DNA from: Cycas panzhihuaensis
Taxonomy: Eukaryota > Cycadophyta
DNA length: 64,000 bases
Direction of reading: 5' to 3'
Assembly (NCBI GenBank): GCA_023213395.1
Contig: CM041465.1
Coordinates: 106,461,741 to 106,525,740, forward strand
In this document: positions 1 to 11,110 of the stretch, in pieces
How the letters are laid out: each line of letters opens with the position of its first letter
Position numbering within the stretch: the stretch's first letter is position 1
The notes under the pieces: generated by a model
Databases searched by the model: none
Told to the model about the DNA's origin: nothing
What the model saw: the letters and a program-made list of their open reading frames with translations, nothing else
Program-made: the position numbers and the translations under genes

Positions 1-239
1 TTTGTCAATATATTGACTAATGATTTCATTATATTTTTGGGGTGATTTGCTTATAAATTAAGTCCACACCCTATGCTTTGTATATTAGAGATTATTACAT
101 GTAGAAGCTCTATTGAAATAGAGATGCACCATGTAACAAATTTACCCCTAATGTATTTCTACTATATTTTTCTCTATTGTCTTATATTTTGATCTTAATT
201 TATGAGTTCTTTATGTGAATGCATATTGATTTAGATCTT
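1..239. other. AT-rich sequence, no feature seen
   Basis: No domain, LTR end or RNA gene was recognised. It precedes the reverse transcriptase trace and may be eroded upstream pol sequence of the same chromovirus remnant. Confidence 0.4.
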
Positions 240-2930
240 ATCACTTGATTTAACAAAGATCCCATAAATATCTACCCATACCACCATCCCGAGAGAAATC
301 AAATAAATTACCAAGGAGCTTATACATCAAGAATATATTTTGACTAATACTAGTCCCTTTACATCACCAATTATAATAAATCATAAGAAAGATGGTTCTT
401 ACCACACGTGTATAGATTATTAGGGGCTTAATAAGCTTACCATCAAGAATCATTATTCCATTTCACGAATTGATGATTTATTTGATGAAATATATGGAGC
501 AAAATATTTCTCAAAATTTGATCTTCGCTCAAGGTACTATCAAATTCATATCAAAGAAGAGGACATATACAAAACCACTCTCCATATATATATAAAGGTC
601 TATTTGAGTTTTGGATTATGCTATTTGGGTTAACAAACACCACAACCACCTTTTAGAGTACGATGAACACAATATTTAAACCCTTCTTACACAAATTTGT
701 GCTCTACTTTTTTTTTATGATATTGTAATTTACAACTCAACTTAGGAAGAACATTTAGAACATATCAAGACTGTACTACAAATTCTCAAAAGTAATCAAT
801 TCTTTACTAATAAAAATAAGTGCACTTTTGGGAAGACTAAGTTGGAATATCTAGGGTATATTATTATGCAAGAGGCTACTAAAATGGATCTAAAAAAAGT
901 TTAAGTAATAATAGAGTGGAACACATCTAAAAATATAATAGAAGTAAAAAGTTTCTTAGGAGTAGTGAGATTTCTTTGAAGATTCATTAGAAGATACACA
1001 CACATTGCCTCTCTTTTAACTAACCTCACAAAAAGGGATGATTTTATATGGAATCTAATAATAGAAGGTGCCTTTTAAGAATTGAAAAAAGGTAATGATC
1101 ACAACTCTTATCTTGACAACCCTTGATTTCTCTCAAACATTCACCTTGGAGTGTGATGTATCTAGAATGGCAATAGGGCAGTCCTCCTCCAAAATAATCG
1201 ACCATTGGCATATGAGAGTTGTAAGTTAAACACCAATGAGTGACTTAAACTAATTTATAATAAATAAATGCTTCTAATAATATATTCCATACACCAATGG
1301 CGATAATACTTACTCAAAAATAGGTTTGTAATCAAACCAGACCATGACAACCTTAAACATTTTCTCAATCAAAAGTCGTTAGCAGACAAATAACATAAGT
1401 GGGTAAGTAAACTCCACACCTTCAACTTTAGCATTTTATACAAAAAGAGAAAAGAGAACATTTTTGTAGATGCCTATCTCAAATACCAAAAGACAAGAGA
1501 GAGGATGTCTCCCTATAAGTAATCTTTGTATCTACGCAAAGTTGGACACAAGAGTTAGCTAAAGAGTAGTAGAATAACCCTCTCTCAAAAGGCACTAAAG
1601 GCAATCCAAGAATGAGAGACCACAAAATATGAATTATAGGGAACCTTAATTTTATAAAAGGGAAAAACATTTATACCAACAACATCAACTTTGAAGGAAA
1701 AAATACTTAAGAAAGCTCACTTCATTCTGATCGTCAGTCACACAGGGATCAATAAAACATCACCACAAATTATGGAGCATATTCTTTTGGAAAGAGATAA
1801 AAGAAGATGTCTATAATTTCATCATAGAATGAAACTCTTACCAAAGAAACAAAAGTGAAAGTGTAAAACATCTTATCCTTTTCTAACAACTATACATACC
1901 TCAACAAAAGTAGGAAGATATCTCAATGGACTTCATTATTAGATTAACTACATCTAAAGATAAGGATGTTATCTTTATAGTTATTGATAGGCTAACTAAA
2001 TATGCTCATTTCAAGGGGATATGGTCTACAATGAAATCCAACCAAGTCATAGAAATCTTCATGAAGGAAATACATCTCCTACACAAGCTTCCTAAGGTAA
2101 TAGTCAGTTATCATGATCTAAAAATTCTCTAGTTATTTATGACAAGATCTATTCAAATTGGCTGACACAAAATTATCCATGAATATAATGTATCACCCCC
2201 AAATAAATGAATAAATAAAATTAATAAATAAATGCTTAGAAGGATACCAGTAAAACCTTACATTAGATAAACAACACTTATGGCACAAATGGACCCATCT
2301 CATTGAATGGTGGAATAACACCATGTATTATATGTCAGTAAAGATGACCCTATTCCATGCACTCTATGGTTTTAAATTCCCATCTATCCTCACATAGACA
2401 AGGGTCTCATGCATGCAATCTATTTAAGAACATAAAAAATAGACAAAGCAAATAATTTGAATACTGAAAGATAACTTAAACACAATTAGGAATTGAATGA
2501 AGCAACAACCAAATTTGCATAGATCAAAAAGATCTTTTTTAATGGGGAATTGGGTTTTCTTAAGAGTCAAACTATATAAACAATCCACTATAAGATAAAA
2601 AAACAAGCAAAATTTGTAACCATGATTTTTTGGTCTATATTAAATCATAGATAAAGTAGGAGAAGTAGCATACAGATTAGCACTACCATAAGGGAACCTA
2701 ATCCATTATGTTTTCTATGTCTCATGCCTGAAGAAAAAAATCGGGCAAGAGCACCCCTTAATCAAAATTACCAGAGCTAGATGAAGAGGGAAAAATCAGT
2801 ATTAAACCAAAAGAAATCCTTTAAACTTGGATGAAGAGACTACATTCTAGATAAATCTAGGAATATCTTATAAAATAGAACACCCTAAATCAAGAAGACA
2901 TAACATGGAAATTAGAAGAATGGTATCAAC
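240..2930 (+). pseudogene. Ty3/gypsy chromovirus pol remnant (RT, RNase H, integrase, chromodomain)
   Basis: This is the pol region of a Ty3/gypsy retrotransposon, which copied element RNA into DNA and inserted it. The frame is broken by many stops and shifts, so reading needs frame changes. Reverse transcriptase starts near 240, with the DGSYHTCIDY-type block at 391-420 and KFDLR at 514. The catalytic block at about 707-733 reads FFYDIVIY, so one of the two aspartates is lost. RNase H begins near 1144 (LECDVS). A zinc-binding HHCC-like trace lies at 1700-1870. The integrase core starts at 1921 (MDFI, VIDRLTKYAHFKG), and its second catalytic aspartate (SD) has become SY near 2109. A chromodomain-like end reading EYLIK, then EDITWKLEEW, lies at 2861-2927. 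The same order and closely similar blocks occur in the two chromovirus copies at 35659-45315, so the lineage call is firm. No LTRs were found for this copy. It is dead. Confidence 0.85.
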
Positions 2931-3099
2931 ATTGCTTTAATAAGATCATGTTTAACTATCATACCAATCACTTAGACCATAGTTGATTGTCGTCCCACCT
3001 ACCACCCTTCAATAGTTATGTGGATATACATACCTTACTACTCTGACATCCTCAATTACCATTGGTTACAACTCTGCATTATGGGTTGCATCTCTCATT

Positions 3100-4290
3100 T
3101 TTGCCTTTTATGGATAGTTCATGGTAAAATGCCTGCACTCATTGCACCCAAATCATCTAATCTCTCCCAAGTTCCTCAAGATGTTTCCCCATGAAAAATT
3201 AGGTTTTGTGTTCCTCTAAATAGAATTATATGTTCTTCCTCCTTGGCTAAATCTAGGAAGTCCAAAATTCTCTCTTGATGGCCTTCTTTTACTCAATTCT
3301 TTCCCTTCCAACTAACTAATTTATCTTGCAATCTTGATCACTGGTTTTCATAGTGCCTAGCTTTACATATAACTTCCTTTAGAGTTTGGGTTCATCTTAA
3401 TTCTTTTTTGTACACTTCTATTCAACCCATTGATAAACTTATGAGTTTTCACTTGCTCCTCTTGGATATATAGCACATACTAAAGCAATTCCATAAACTT
3501 TCTTTTGTATTCATCTACTTACCTCCTCTAATTTAGTTCATGGAAGGTCTCTACCTTCTTATCATAATACTATTTAGAAAGGTATTTCTATTTGAAATAC
3601 TTTATAAACTTACTCCATTGTATAACTCTTTCCCAAAATCCTTTTATCTTATTGTGGTGCTCTCACCACAAATATGCCTTCCCTGTTAGATTATACAACA
3701 CTACTCTTACTTACTCATTAAAACTGAAGTCATTTAAGCCAAAGTATTTTTCCATATTCAACAACCACGATTCAACGTCCTCCTTATTTTTGACTTGTCT
3801 GTTGAAAGTTGGCAGTTTCATCATCCTCATCTTGAATTACAAGATACTTCTCCTACCTTCTCAACCTTGGGGTTTTATTATAATACATAGCATCGAAGGA
3901 GTAATATTCTTCATTGTGATCTCATGTTCTTTTTTTAGTTCTTATATTAGAATGCTCATGAGTTAATAATGCTTATGATCTACTCCTTCTTTTGTTGCTT
4001 CTCATGTTTTGGATCTACTCTATTTTCTCTTGCCCCATGGTCCTCTAAATGTTATAGAGCATTGTCTCATGATTTTTTTAGAATTTACTCATTGCCTTCC
4101 TTATAACTTCTCAACTTCTCTCTTAGTTAATAGATAGTTTCTACCAAGGCCAAGAATACATCAATATATATGGGTCCTCTCTGGATTGGAATTTCTTTTG
4201 TTTCCATTCCTTTGACAATAATATCTTGTTAGCCCTCTTGAATAATTTGTATTTCACTTCTCAAGCCCCACATTCTCTACTTAACAAAAT
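3100..4290 (-). pseudogene. Ty3/gypsy gag remnant
   Basis: On the minus strand this encodes a degraded gag, the structural protein that packages element RNA. Reading down from about 3860 gives KLPTFNRQVKNKEDVESWLL, then a Retrotrans_gag-like stretch with YNLTGKAYLW (about 3680) and TFHELN (about 3545), with stops where tryptophan or glutamine codons would be expected. A degenerate CCHC zinc knuckle (GCNECRHFTMNYP, last Cys replaced by Tyr) lies at about 3110-3155. The pol of this element is not visible to the left, where the plus-strand chromovirus lies, so the element is truncated. Upstream in its own orientation it is preceded by the 37-bp tandem array. The long plus-strand open frame at 3592-3966 is a shadow of this gag. 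Confidence 0.75.
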
Positions 4291-4349
4291 GACCTATAAC
4301 CTCTATGTTTATGCTTCAAACTTATAACTTGTCAAGGTTTAGCCTATGA

Positions 4350-4925
4350 AACCTTACCAAAAAATCTATTAATATTGCAATTTGCATAACCTCAGTGGCA
4401 ACTTATCAACATTACAATTTATCCAACCTTAACAGCAAATTGGCAATGCTATAATTTATAAAACCTAGGTAGCAAGTTCCAATTTCTAAAATCTAGGCAA
4501 CAAATTGTACATTTTGAATATGAGCAATAACTTTTTAATATTACACTCTAAAATCTAGAAAGTAACTTACCAATGTTCCAAATTTTCCAAACCCTGGTAG
4601 TAATTAATCAATATTACAATCTATGAAACCAAAGTAATAATCATTTAATATTATAATTTTTGGAACCTTGGCAATAATCTATTTATGTTACAGTTTGTGA
4701 AATCTTAGCAGTAGCTTATTAATCTTGTAATTATTGGTACCCTAAAAGAATTTTGTCAATAGTATAGCCTTTAGAATATTGATTAGAAATTTATTATTCT
4801 TATAATTTAAAACATCTTAATTACAATATATAAGAACTTTACAACTTTTAGAATCTTAGCAAAAAATTAATCAATATTGTAATTATCAAATTCTAATCTC
4901 AAAATAATTTCTTACAACTTCTTAT
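4350..4925. repeat. Degenerate tandem array, 37-bp period
   Basis: Units begin with a variant of AACCTTGGCAATAACTTATC and continue with an ATTACAATTT-like AT-rich half. Unit starts fall at about 4350, 4388, 4425, 4462, 4490, 4552, 4589, 4627, 4664, 4701, 4738, 4775, 4811, 4852 and 4889. Spacing is therefore almost always 36-38 bp, with one short unit and one double-length gap. Units are diverged but in register. The array sits upstream of the minus-strand gypsy gag, so it could be part of that element's 5' leader or a separate minisatellite. Confidence 0.8.
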
Positions 4926-5808
4926 AAATTTTCTTTTTGAAACCCTAACAATTCTTGTTGCTAGTTAGATTTAGGTTCTTTGCAGGTTATATGATGTTTT
5001 CACATCACTGCTTTGGTAAGATTTCTCTTTTTTTTTAGGTCCAACTTCAATTTTGAAATTCCAACAACCTCTTTGCAACTTTAGACCAACTCTATTATTC
5101 TTATATTTATAAAATCTTTATAAAAATATGTTATTATTAAAGTTCATAAAACCCTAACAATCGTCTTCAATAGTTATAACTTGCAAGATATTAGTTGCAA
5201 TATGTCAAACCTTAATATTAAAGCCTCGACAATATCTTTACAAGCTTCAAATTAAGTTTCAAAAATTTATCAATAATGTAATCTACCAACAATGTAATTT
5301 GTTATTCTTTAATTCTATAATTTTAAGTTTAAAAGATCTAACAAACCTATAAGTTGTTGGTTAAATAAATCTCAACCCTACACACTTTAAGGTAAGTTTT
5401 AACTAGGTCTTTATAAGCTCCTCACTATTAGAACCTTTATGTTCTATTGTTAAATTATGTATTATGTAAAGTTACTCTATCACTTAAATGTGTAAAGTAC
5501 CAAGTTGTCCTAAATGAGTTCATCGAAAGCTCGAGATATGTTTTATAAATTTATCAAAATCATTTACCCAATAGAAATGATAAACTCAGGTGAACATAGG
5601 TACTTAAGTATTTATAACACAAATTCCTTTTGGATGTAATAACTCATACAAGGGAAGAAGAAAATAAGTATATTCTCTTAAGTAAAGTAATATGTAAGTG
5701 ACACAATATAAAGGAGATGAGAGCCAACTAGATTGTAATAAAGGGATTCACTACATAACTAATCATAATCGTAAAGAGGAATGTTCTCCCAAGATGAAGT
5801 ACTTGATA
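4926..5808. other. AT-rich sequence, no gene seen
   Basis: AT-rich unique-looking sequence between the 37-bp array and the LTR element. Very eroded repeat units may extend to about 5240 (AAACCC/AAACCT starts), but the register is lost. No coding trace was recognised. Confidence 0.4.
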
Positions 5809-5813
5809 TGAGT

Positions 5814-6082
5814 TGTTGTAGATCTAATCCTGTAACTACTCAAGATAGAGAAACAGAAAGAGAAATGGTAGAAAGAAGATAAAGAAGAAGGTAAAGTTTT
5901 GAAGAACATTCATTAACATAACACCATATGTCCTCTCTTTATAATAGAGTGGGGTATATATAGCACTAAGCCCTTACATTATTATATTCCTACTTCTAAG
6001 CTGACCAATCCCCTATTTATGTACTATTAACCTATACTCTCACTAACCTTAACCTATTCTCATGTGGTGGAAGATCATAACA
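5814..6082 (-). repeat. 3' LTR of the non-coding element
   Basis: Direct copy of 8552-8820 with equal length and visible similarity throughout, including TAACACCATATGTCCTCTCT and the GTGGGGTATATATA block. It begins TGTTGTAGATC and ends GATCATAACA. Confidence 0.85.
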
Positions 6083-7340
6083 AGCCCTCTCCTCTAAGAT
6101 GCTTTGCTCTTGAAGCATCCTTATACATTGATACATGTGACTACCTCTTACTACTACTATCTAATTGATAGGTCATATAAAGGTCATTAGAAAAGTCTCA
6201 CATGGAATGGGGATCTATCTATCCCAAGTAGATTTTAATATACTTCAAATATTCTCTAATATTCCTTAGATATCTATAATGTTAAAATCTCAAGCTCAAA
6301 CGATGTGCTTATATAGAGTATTTAGTTGATGAGCACCTTGCTTAATAAATTTTGCCACGTTGGGTCTCTTGATAATGTGGATAATGATATGGTCCTACTT
6401 TAGTTTATCTTTCAACCTTTGATAATACCTTTTCTTCCTTGTCCTTAACTGCATTTGGTGGTGTGATGTGGCAAATAACTTCTAGTACTTACTCTTAAGA
6501 TTCCTTTTCTCCTTCATTATTCTTTTGTTATTCCTAACTCTGTGAAATGAGGAAAATTCCTTGTCCCACCTTACAATTAAAACTCTCTAATATTTGGTGA
6601 TCTTTTTATTTTTCTTGTTCGAGGTTCTACATCTCATGCCACTAAGAATTATTATATTTCATACAAGTAGTTGATTATAGCTAATTAACTCTATATTACT
6701 TATTAAACCAAAGGTAGGTCTCACCTTATATAGATATAATGAGGCTATTTTAGACATTTCTTTATTGTTCAAGTAGTTATCAATAAATAATCTTAAATAT
6801 AGATGCATATCTATGACATAGTCATCTATAATAAGAGTTTCATCTATATTAAACATGCTCGGTATGGGCCTTTAGGTAGTTATAATAATGTGAAGATAGG
6901 AAATCCTAAGGTGTGTCTATAACCAGATAGCCTCGTTAATATAATCTTTTTTTTTTCTTAATACAAGAAAATATTATGGCCTCAAGAGCAATGGTATGCA
7001 ACCAAGGTCTAAATAATAAAAAATAGTAAAAAAAATAAATTCTAAAATGATATGCAACTCCAAGGTGAAACTTGAAATATTAATATCTATTATAGGAAAA
7101 GCCTAAAATATGTCTTATAATAGTCTAAACTAAAGCTCTTAAAATAAAGAATCTAATAAGATTAAATTTTAAATTTATATAAAGAATATATAGCTGAAAG
7201 TTTGGACATAAGTACTAATATTTTATAAGGACCCTTTTTAACTAATCTTAAGCCCTTTTACAAAAATAATTTAGTCACCTTATACTCACGTGACCACTGG
7301 CTAAAAGCAATGGGGGTAGATTCCATGTAAACCTCTAAAT

Positions 7341-7342
<2 letters not shown>

Positions 7343-7389
<47 letters not shown>
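7343..7389. repeat. (TG)n microsatellite
   Basis: A pure TG dinucleotide run of about 23 units inside the non-coding LTR element. Confidence 0.98.
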
Positions 7390-7391
<2 letters not shown>

Positions 7392-8537
7392 TCACAACCA
7401 TTACAAATAAAAATTTCCCTATGTAGCTACTACCATTAGGGATTGTTATGTTTGATCAGTAGGTAATTAGGCTGTAATTGTAACCATTGATGGGCAACTT
7501 CTTTTCTTGTCATGTATGACTTTAACAATAACTAGCATATGCTTCTAATCTCATATCTGAGACATGTAATAAGTGAAAAGAAAAGGGGGTTAATTTGTCT
7601 CAAAATTAATGGACCTTAAGATGCACCCTAATATTGATCATGTGGGGCTTACAATGTAATACTAGTCCTCCATGGATCATGAACAACCACGTAGCTAGGG
7701 ATGCATCAATCTTTTGAAATAAGGATGAAAACTTAGATATGTCATCGTGAATGCGATAAGAAACAATAGTCTCCTCCTCACACAAAATGATAACAGATCT
7801 TTAAAACCCCAATAGCATGGTGAACAAACCCACACAAATATATTTTCTCCTAGGTATACAAATATATCACAGAAGGAACACATATAAAATATAGACATAA
7901 ATAAGATATCATGAATAATAAGAGAGCAAGTTGAATTTTACTATAATACATTCATTAAACCCTGCATATTTACCCAACGGGAGATCCTACAATGTATCCA
8001 TATTGGATTAGCAACCAATAGGCTAGGAAAGATATAGTTATCAAATTGGAAAGGCATAATAGTATTATCCCAAACACAATTAAGACATGAAATAAGAAAG
8101 AGTACATATGTCTACTTATTAAGTGTGAAACTACACTACAACTAAAGAAATACCCATAGGCATAGTTAGAATATAATTTACCTCAAGTTTGTCATTGACC
8201 AAACCATGAGAGTGCTCATCTGACAGTGATGATATCTACTGAAGGGGCACAATTATAAGCTTACAATGCTTCATCAAATAGATATTAGGGCATTAACAAA
8301 CACCATATCAATCTCAACACAACAAACTTATGGTAAAAAAATAGAGTCAGACTCACCAAAATTCAAACTAAAGCGAAATCAACAATGTTTTAAAACTTTA
8401 ACTTGTAAACAAAAGAATGGGAGGTAGATGGGTGGGTAATCAAATCATCTCACAAGATTACTAATCCTCTAATAATATTGTATCTTCAAAACCTACAAAA
8501 AATAAGGAAGAATGGGGGAAAAAATGCCCTTACCCTA

Positions 8538-8549
8538 GCTTTGATACCA
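8538..8549 (-). other. Primer-binding site (tRNA-iMet type)
   Basis: The minus strand reads TGGTATCAAAGC, one base from the canonical TGGTATCAGAGC. It starts two bases inside the 5' LTR end, the usual spacing. Confidence 0.8.
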
Positions 8550-8551
8550 CT

Positions 8552-8820
8552 TGTTATAAGTCTAATCCTATAACCACTCATGATAGAGAAATAGGAAAAG
8601 AAATAGTAGAAAGAAGACAAAGAAGAAGGTAAAGTTCCAAAGAACATTCATTAACATAACACCATATGTCCTCTCTTTATAATAAAGTGGGGTATATATA
8701 TCATTAATCCTATATATTATTATATTCATATCTTTAAGCTAACCAATCTTCTACCTTTGTATTATTAACCTCTACTCTCACTAACCTTAACCTATTTTCA
8801 TGTGGTGGAGGATCATAACA
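8552..8820 (-). repeat. 5' LTR of the non-coding element
   Basis: Direct repeat partner of 5814-6082. It begins TGTTATAAGTC and ends GATCATAACA on the plus strand and is followed by the duplication TGAAT. Confidence 0.85.
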
Positions 8821-8825
8821 TGAAT

Positions 8826-10696
8826 GTTGGGGTACTGGTGATTTACATTTCACTCAAACCCCAACTAAATCCCTTTTTAGAAGTCTTCTTTAGCTTGGAA
8901 TTCTATAGATAATTATTATTGTAACCTTTGTAATCTCTACTATAATCATTTATAATTTTTAAAACATGACCCTCAAACCCAAATCAAGAAATGCCCTCCA
9001 CATATGTTTCACTGCTAAAACAATCTTAAAGGACTACCCTAATATGTAGTAATGTCTCATACCATACTACTAATAATAAACCATGACAATTATAGCATAG
9101 GGAACTCAACTCACCCTACCTCACCTTGTAACTTTAACACTTATAAAGTAGTCTAAGGAGATTATGATAGTAGATCACAAGCATGCATATGTTATAAACT
9201 AATCAAATTCTTAGGCTTAATGGTAGTAATCAACAATATAGCTATAAAGAGGACTCATTTAGCTCTTATACTCAAGGTAATTAGAGCATAGAGGACTAAG
9301 CTCAATTTTACCATAAAATTGTCCAAATAGTCTCTTCTGGAAGTGCATATCTAGGCTAAAGTTCCTCACGTGAATTGAATATTAAGAAACCAATAGCTAA
9401 GCATCCACCAAGATAAATCTCAAAAACTTTCCAAGATTTTTCAACAAGTTTTATGAAGAAATAGGAATTCTATCCAAAGAGGTTTTCCTATAAACAAAGC
9501 ATATTTCTACGACTATTTGATTCCAAATAACTTTTGTTGTAATTATGGATAATTAACAAAAATAGTATCATTAGTTGTAAATACTTTTCAGCTACCACAT
9601 ATCCAAAATTCGAAGCTAAACTCCAAGATTAAGTCTTCCAAAATCTATTTGGTTACTCCTTGCCCTTTCATAGAAATCTACATTGTGCATAGATAACTCT
9701 TCTCCTATCTATCCCATTTATAAAACTAGCAAAAGATCCTTTCTTCCTAAAATTTCTCCCCCTACATTTCCTCCTATGTGTAATTTGGTTAGTTTCCATA
9801 AATGCTATTAAAGTTAAGTGAAAGTTATGGGTCATAGTGGCTGGAATAACACATATAGTGGTTGCCAAAAATGGCTCTCAATCATAACTATCAACTACCC
9901 TCTATTTCTGTTTCCAAGAATATCTCTTCATGGAGAATCTTTGAGTGTTTTCTATATGTTCAAACATTTAAAAAACTTTAATTTGAGTTATTCAAAATTG
10001 GTATGAAGTAGTTATGGTCCAAACTATATGATTTTACCACCTATTCCTTTATTTCTATATTTTGGTAATTTTTTGGGTAATTTTTTTGCTATTAGAGGCT
10101 TATCCATAGGTTTGTGAGAGCTTTCTTTATTACTTATTCACGTGACTATTTATCTATGCACCTGCAAACCTGTGGGTAGTTTCCTTCATATTCCTTCATT
10201 TGTAATCTTGTTCTTGAGCATTTTTTAGTTCATCTCTCATTGATCCAATTGTGAACTTGCATGCAACCTTTATTCAATAGACTTAGCCTAAATGTCTACT
10301 TTGAAACTTCATAACTTTTCACTTTGGTGTCTATTTTTAGAGTTTCACTAGACATTGGAAAGCTTCAAATGTGTTCTTCCACTTAGAGAAATCTTTCACT
10401 ATAAATTATATCCATTAACTAATCTCTTTATATCCCAAATATGTTTATAGATATTTATACCTATTTTCTACCCTTAAAATTAATTTTTCCCTCTATTCCT
10501 CCCTTGTCATGTTAGGTGTTCCCCTATATGTATTTCCCCTTTAAACAATTTAGTTGGCTTTTGTATTATACAAGCCACATCAAAAGTAAGAATTACATCT
10601 CTTGAGGTGTTAGAAGAAATAACTCTAACACCTTGAACATAACACATCATAGACAAACTATCTACCCTAATGATCTAGAGTCAATGCATCCTCATG
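8826..10696. other. AT-rich sequence, no feature seen
   Basis: Nothing recognisable on either strand beyond short chance open frames. No LTR ends, primer site or domain motifs were found. Confidence 0.45.
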
Positions 10697-10804
10697 CTTA
10701 GTGGAGCATAGAACAAGCTTCTACCTTATATATGAGGAATAGAAATCAAAGTTAGATGGTGCACCCATAACACCTAGTGGAGCATGGAATAAGCTTCCTC
10801 CTTA
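10697..10804. repeat. Short direct duplication
   Basis: Two copies of a roughly 30-bp motif (AGTGGAGCATAGAACAAGCT and AGTGGAGCATGGAATAAGCT types) start near 10700 and 10776, about 76 bp apart. They lie just before the TA tract. Confidence 0.7.
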
Positions 10805-10866
10805 CATAGGGTAAATAAAGTTATGAGGTAAAAAAATTTACATTGATACAAAAGATAAAGGGGGAA

Positions 10867-11110
<244 letters not shown>

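Larger units (their letters stand above)
5814..8820 (-). mobile_element. Complete non-coding LTR retrotransposon (LARD/TRIM-like), minus strand
   Basis: This 3,007-bp element has two 269-bp direct LTRs (5814-6082 and 8552-8820), each TG...CA on the plus strand. Left of the right-hand LTR, GCTTTGATACCA (8538-8549) is the reverse complement of a tRNA-iMet-type primer site, two bases from the LTR. On the minus strand a purine run (AGAGGAGAGGG) abuts the other LTR at 6083-6097. The flanks carry a 5-bp target duplication with one mismatch: TGAGT at 5809-5813 and TGAAT at 8821-8825. All structural parts agree on minus orientation. The 2.5-kb interior shows no gag, protease, integrase or RT trace on either strand, only short open frames. 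It is therefore probably non-autonomous and mobilised by a partner's enzymes. A wholly eroded coding interior is the alternative. Confidence 0.85.

Noticed and set aside
3592-3966. 124-codon plus-strand open frame
   Set aside because: The opposite strand reads as a gypsy gag with recognisable blocks, so this is its shadow.
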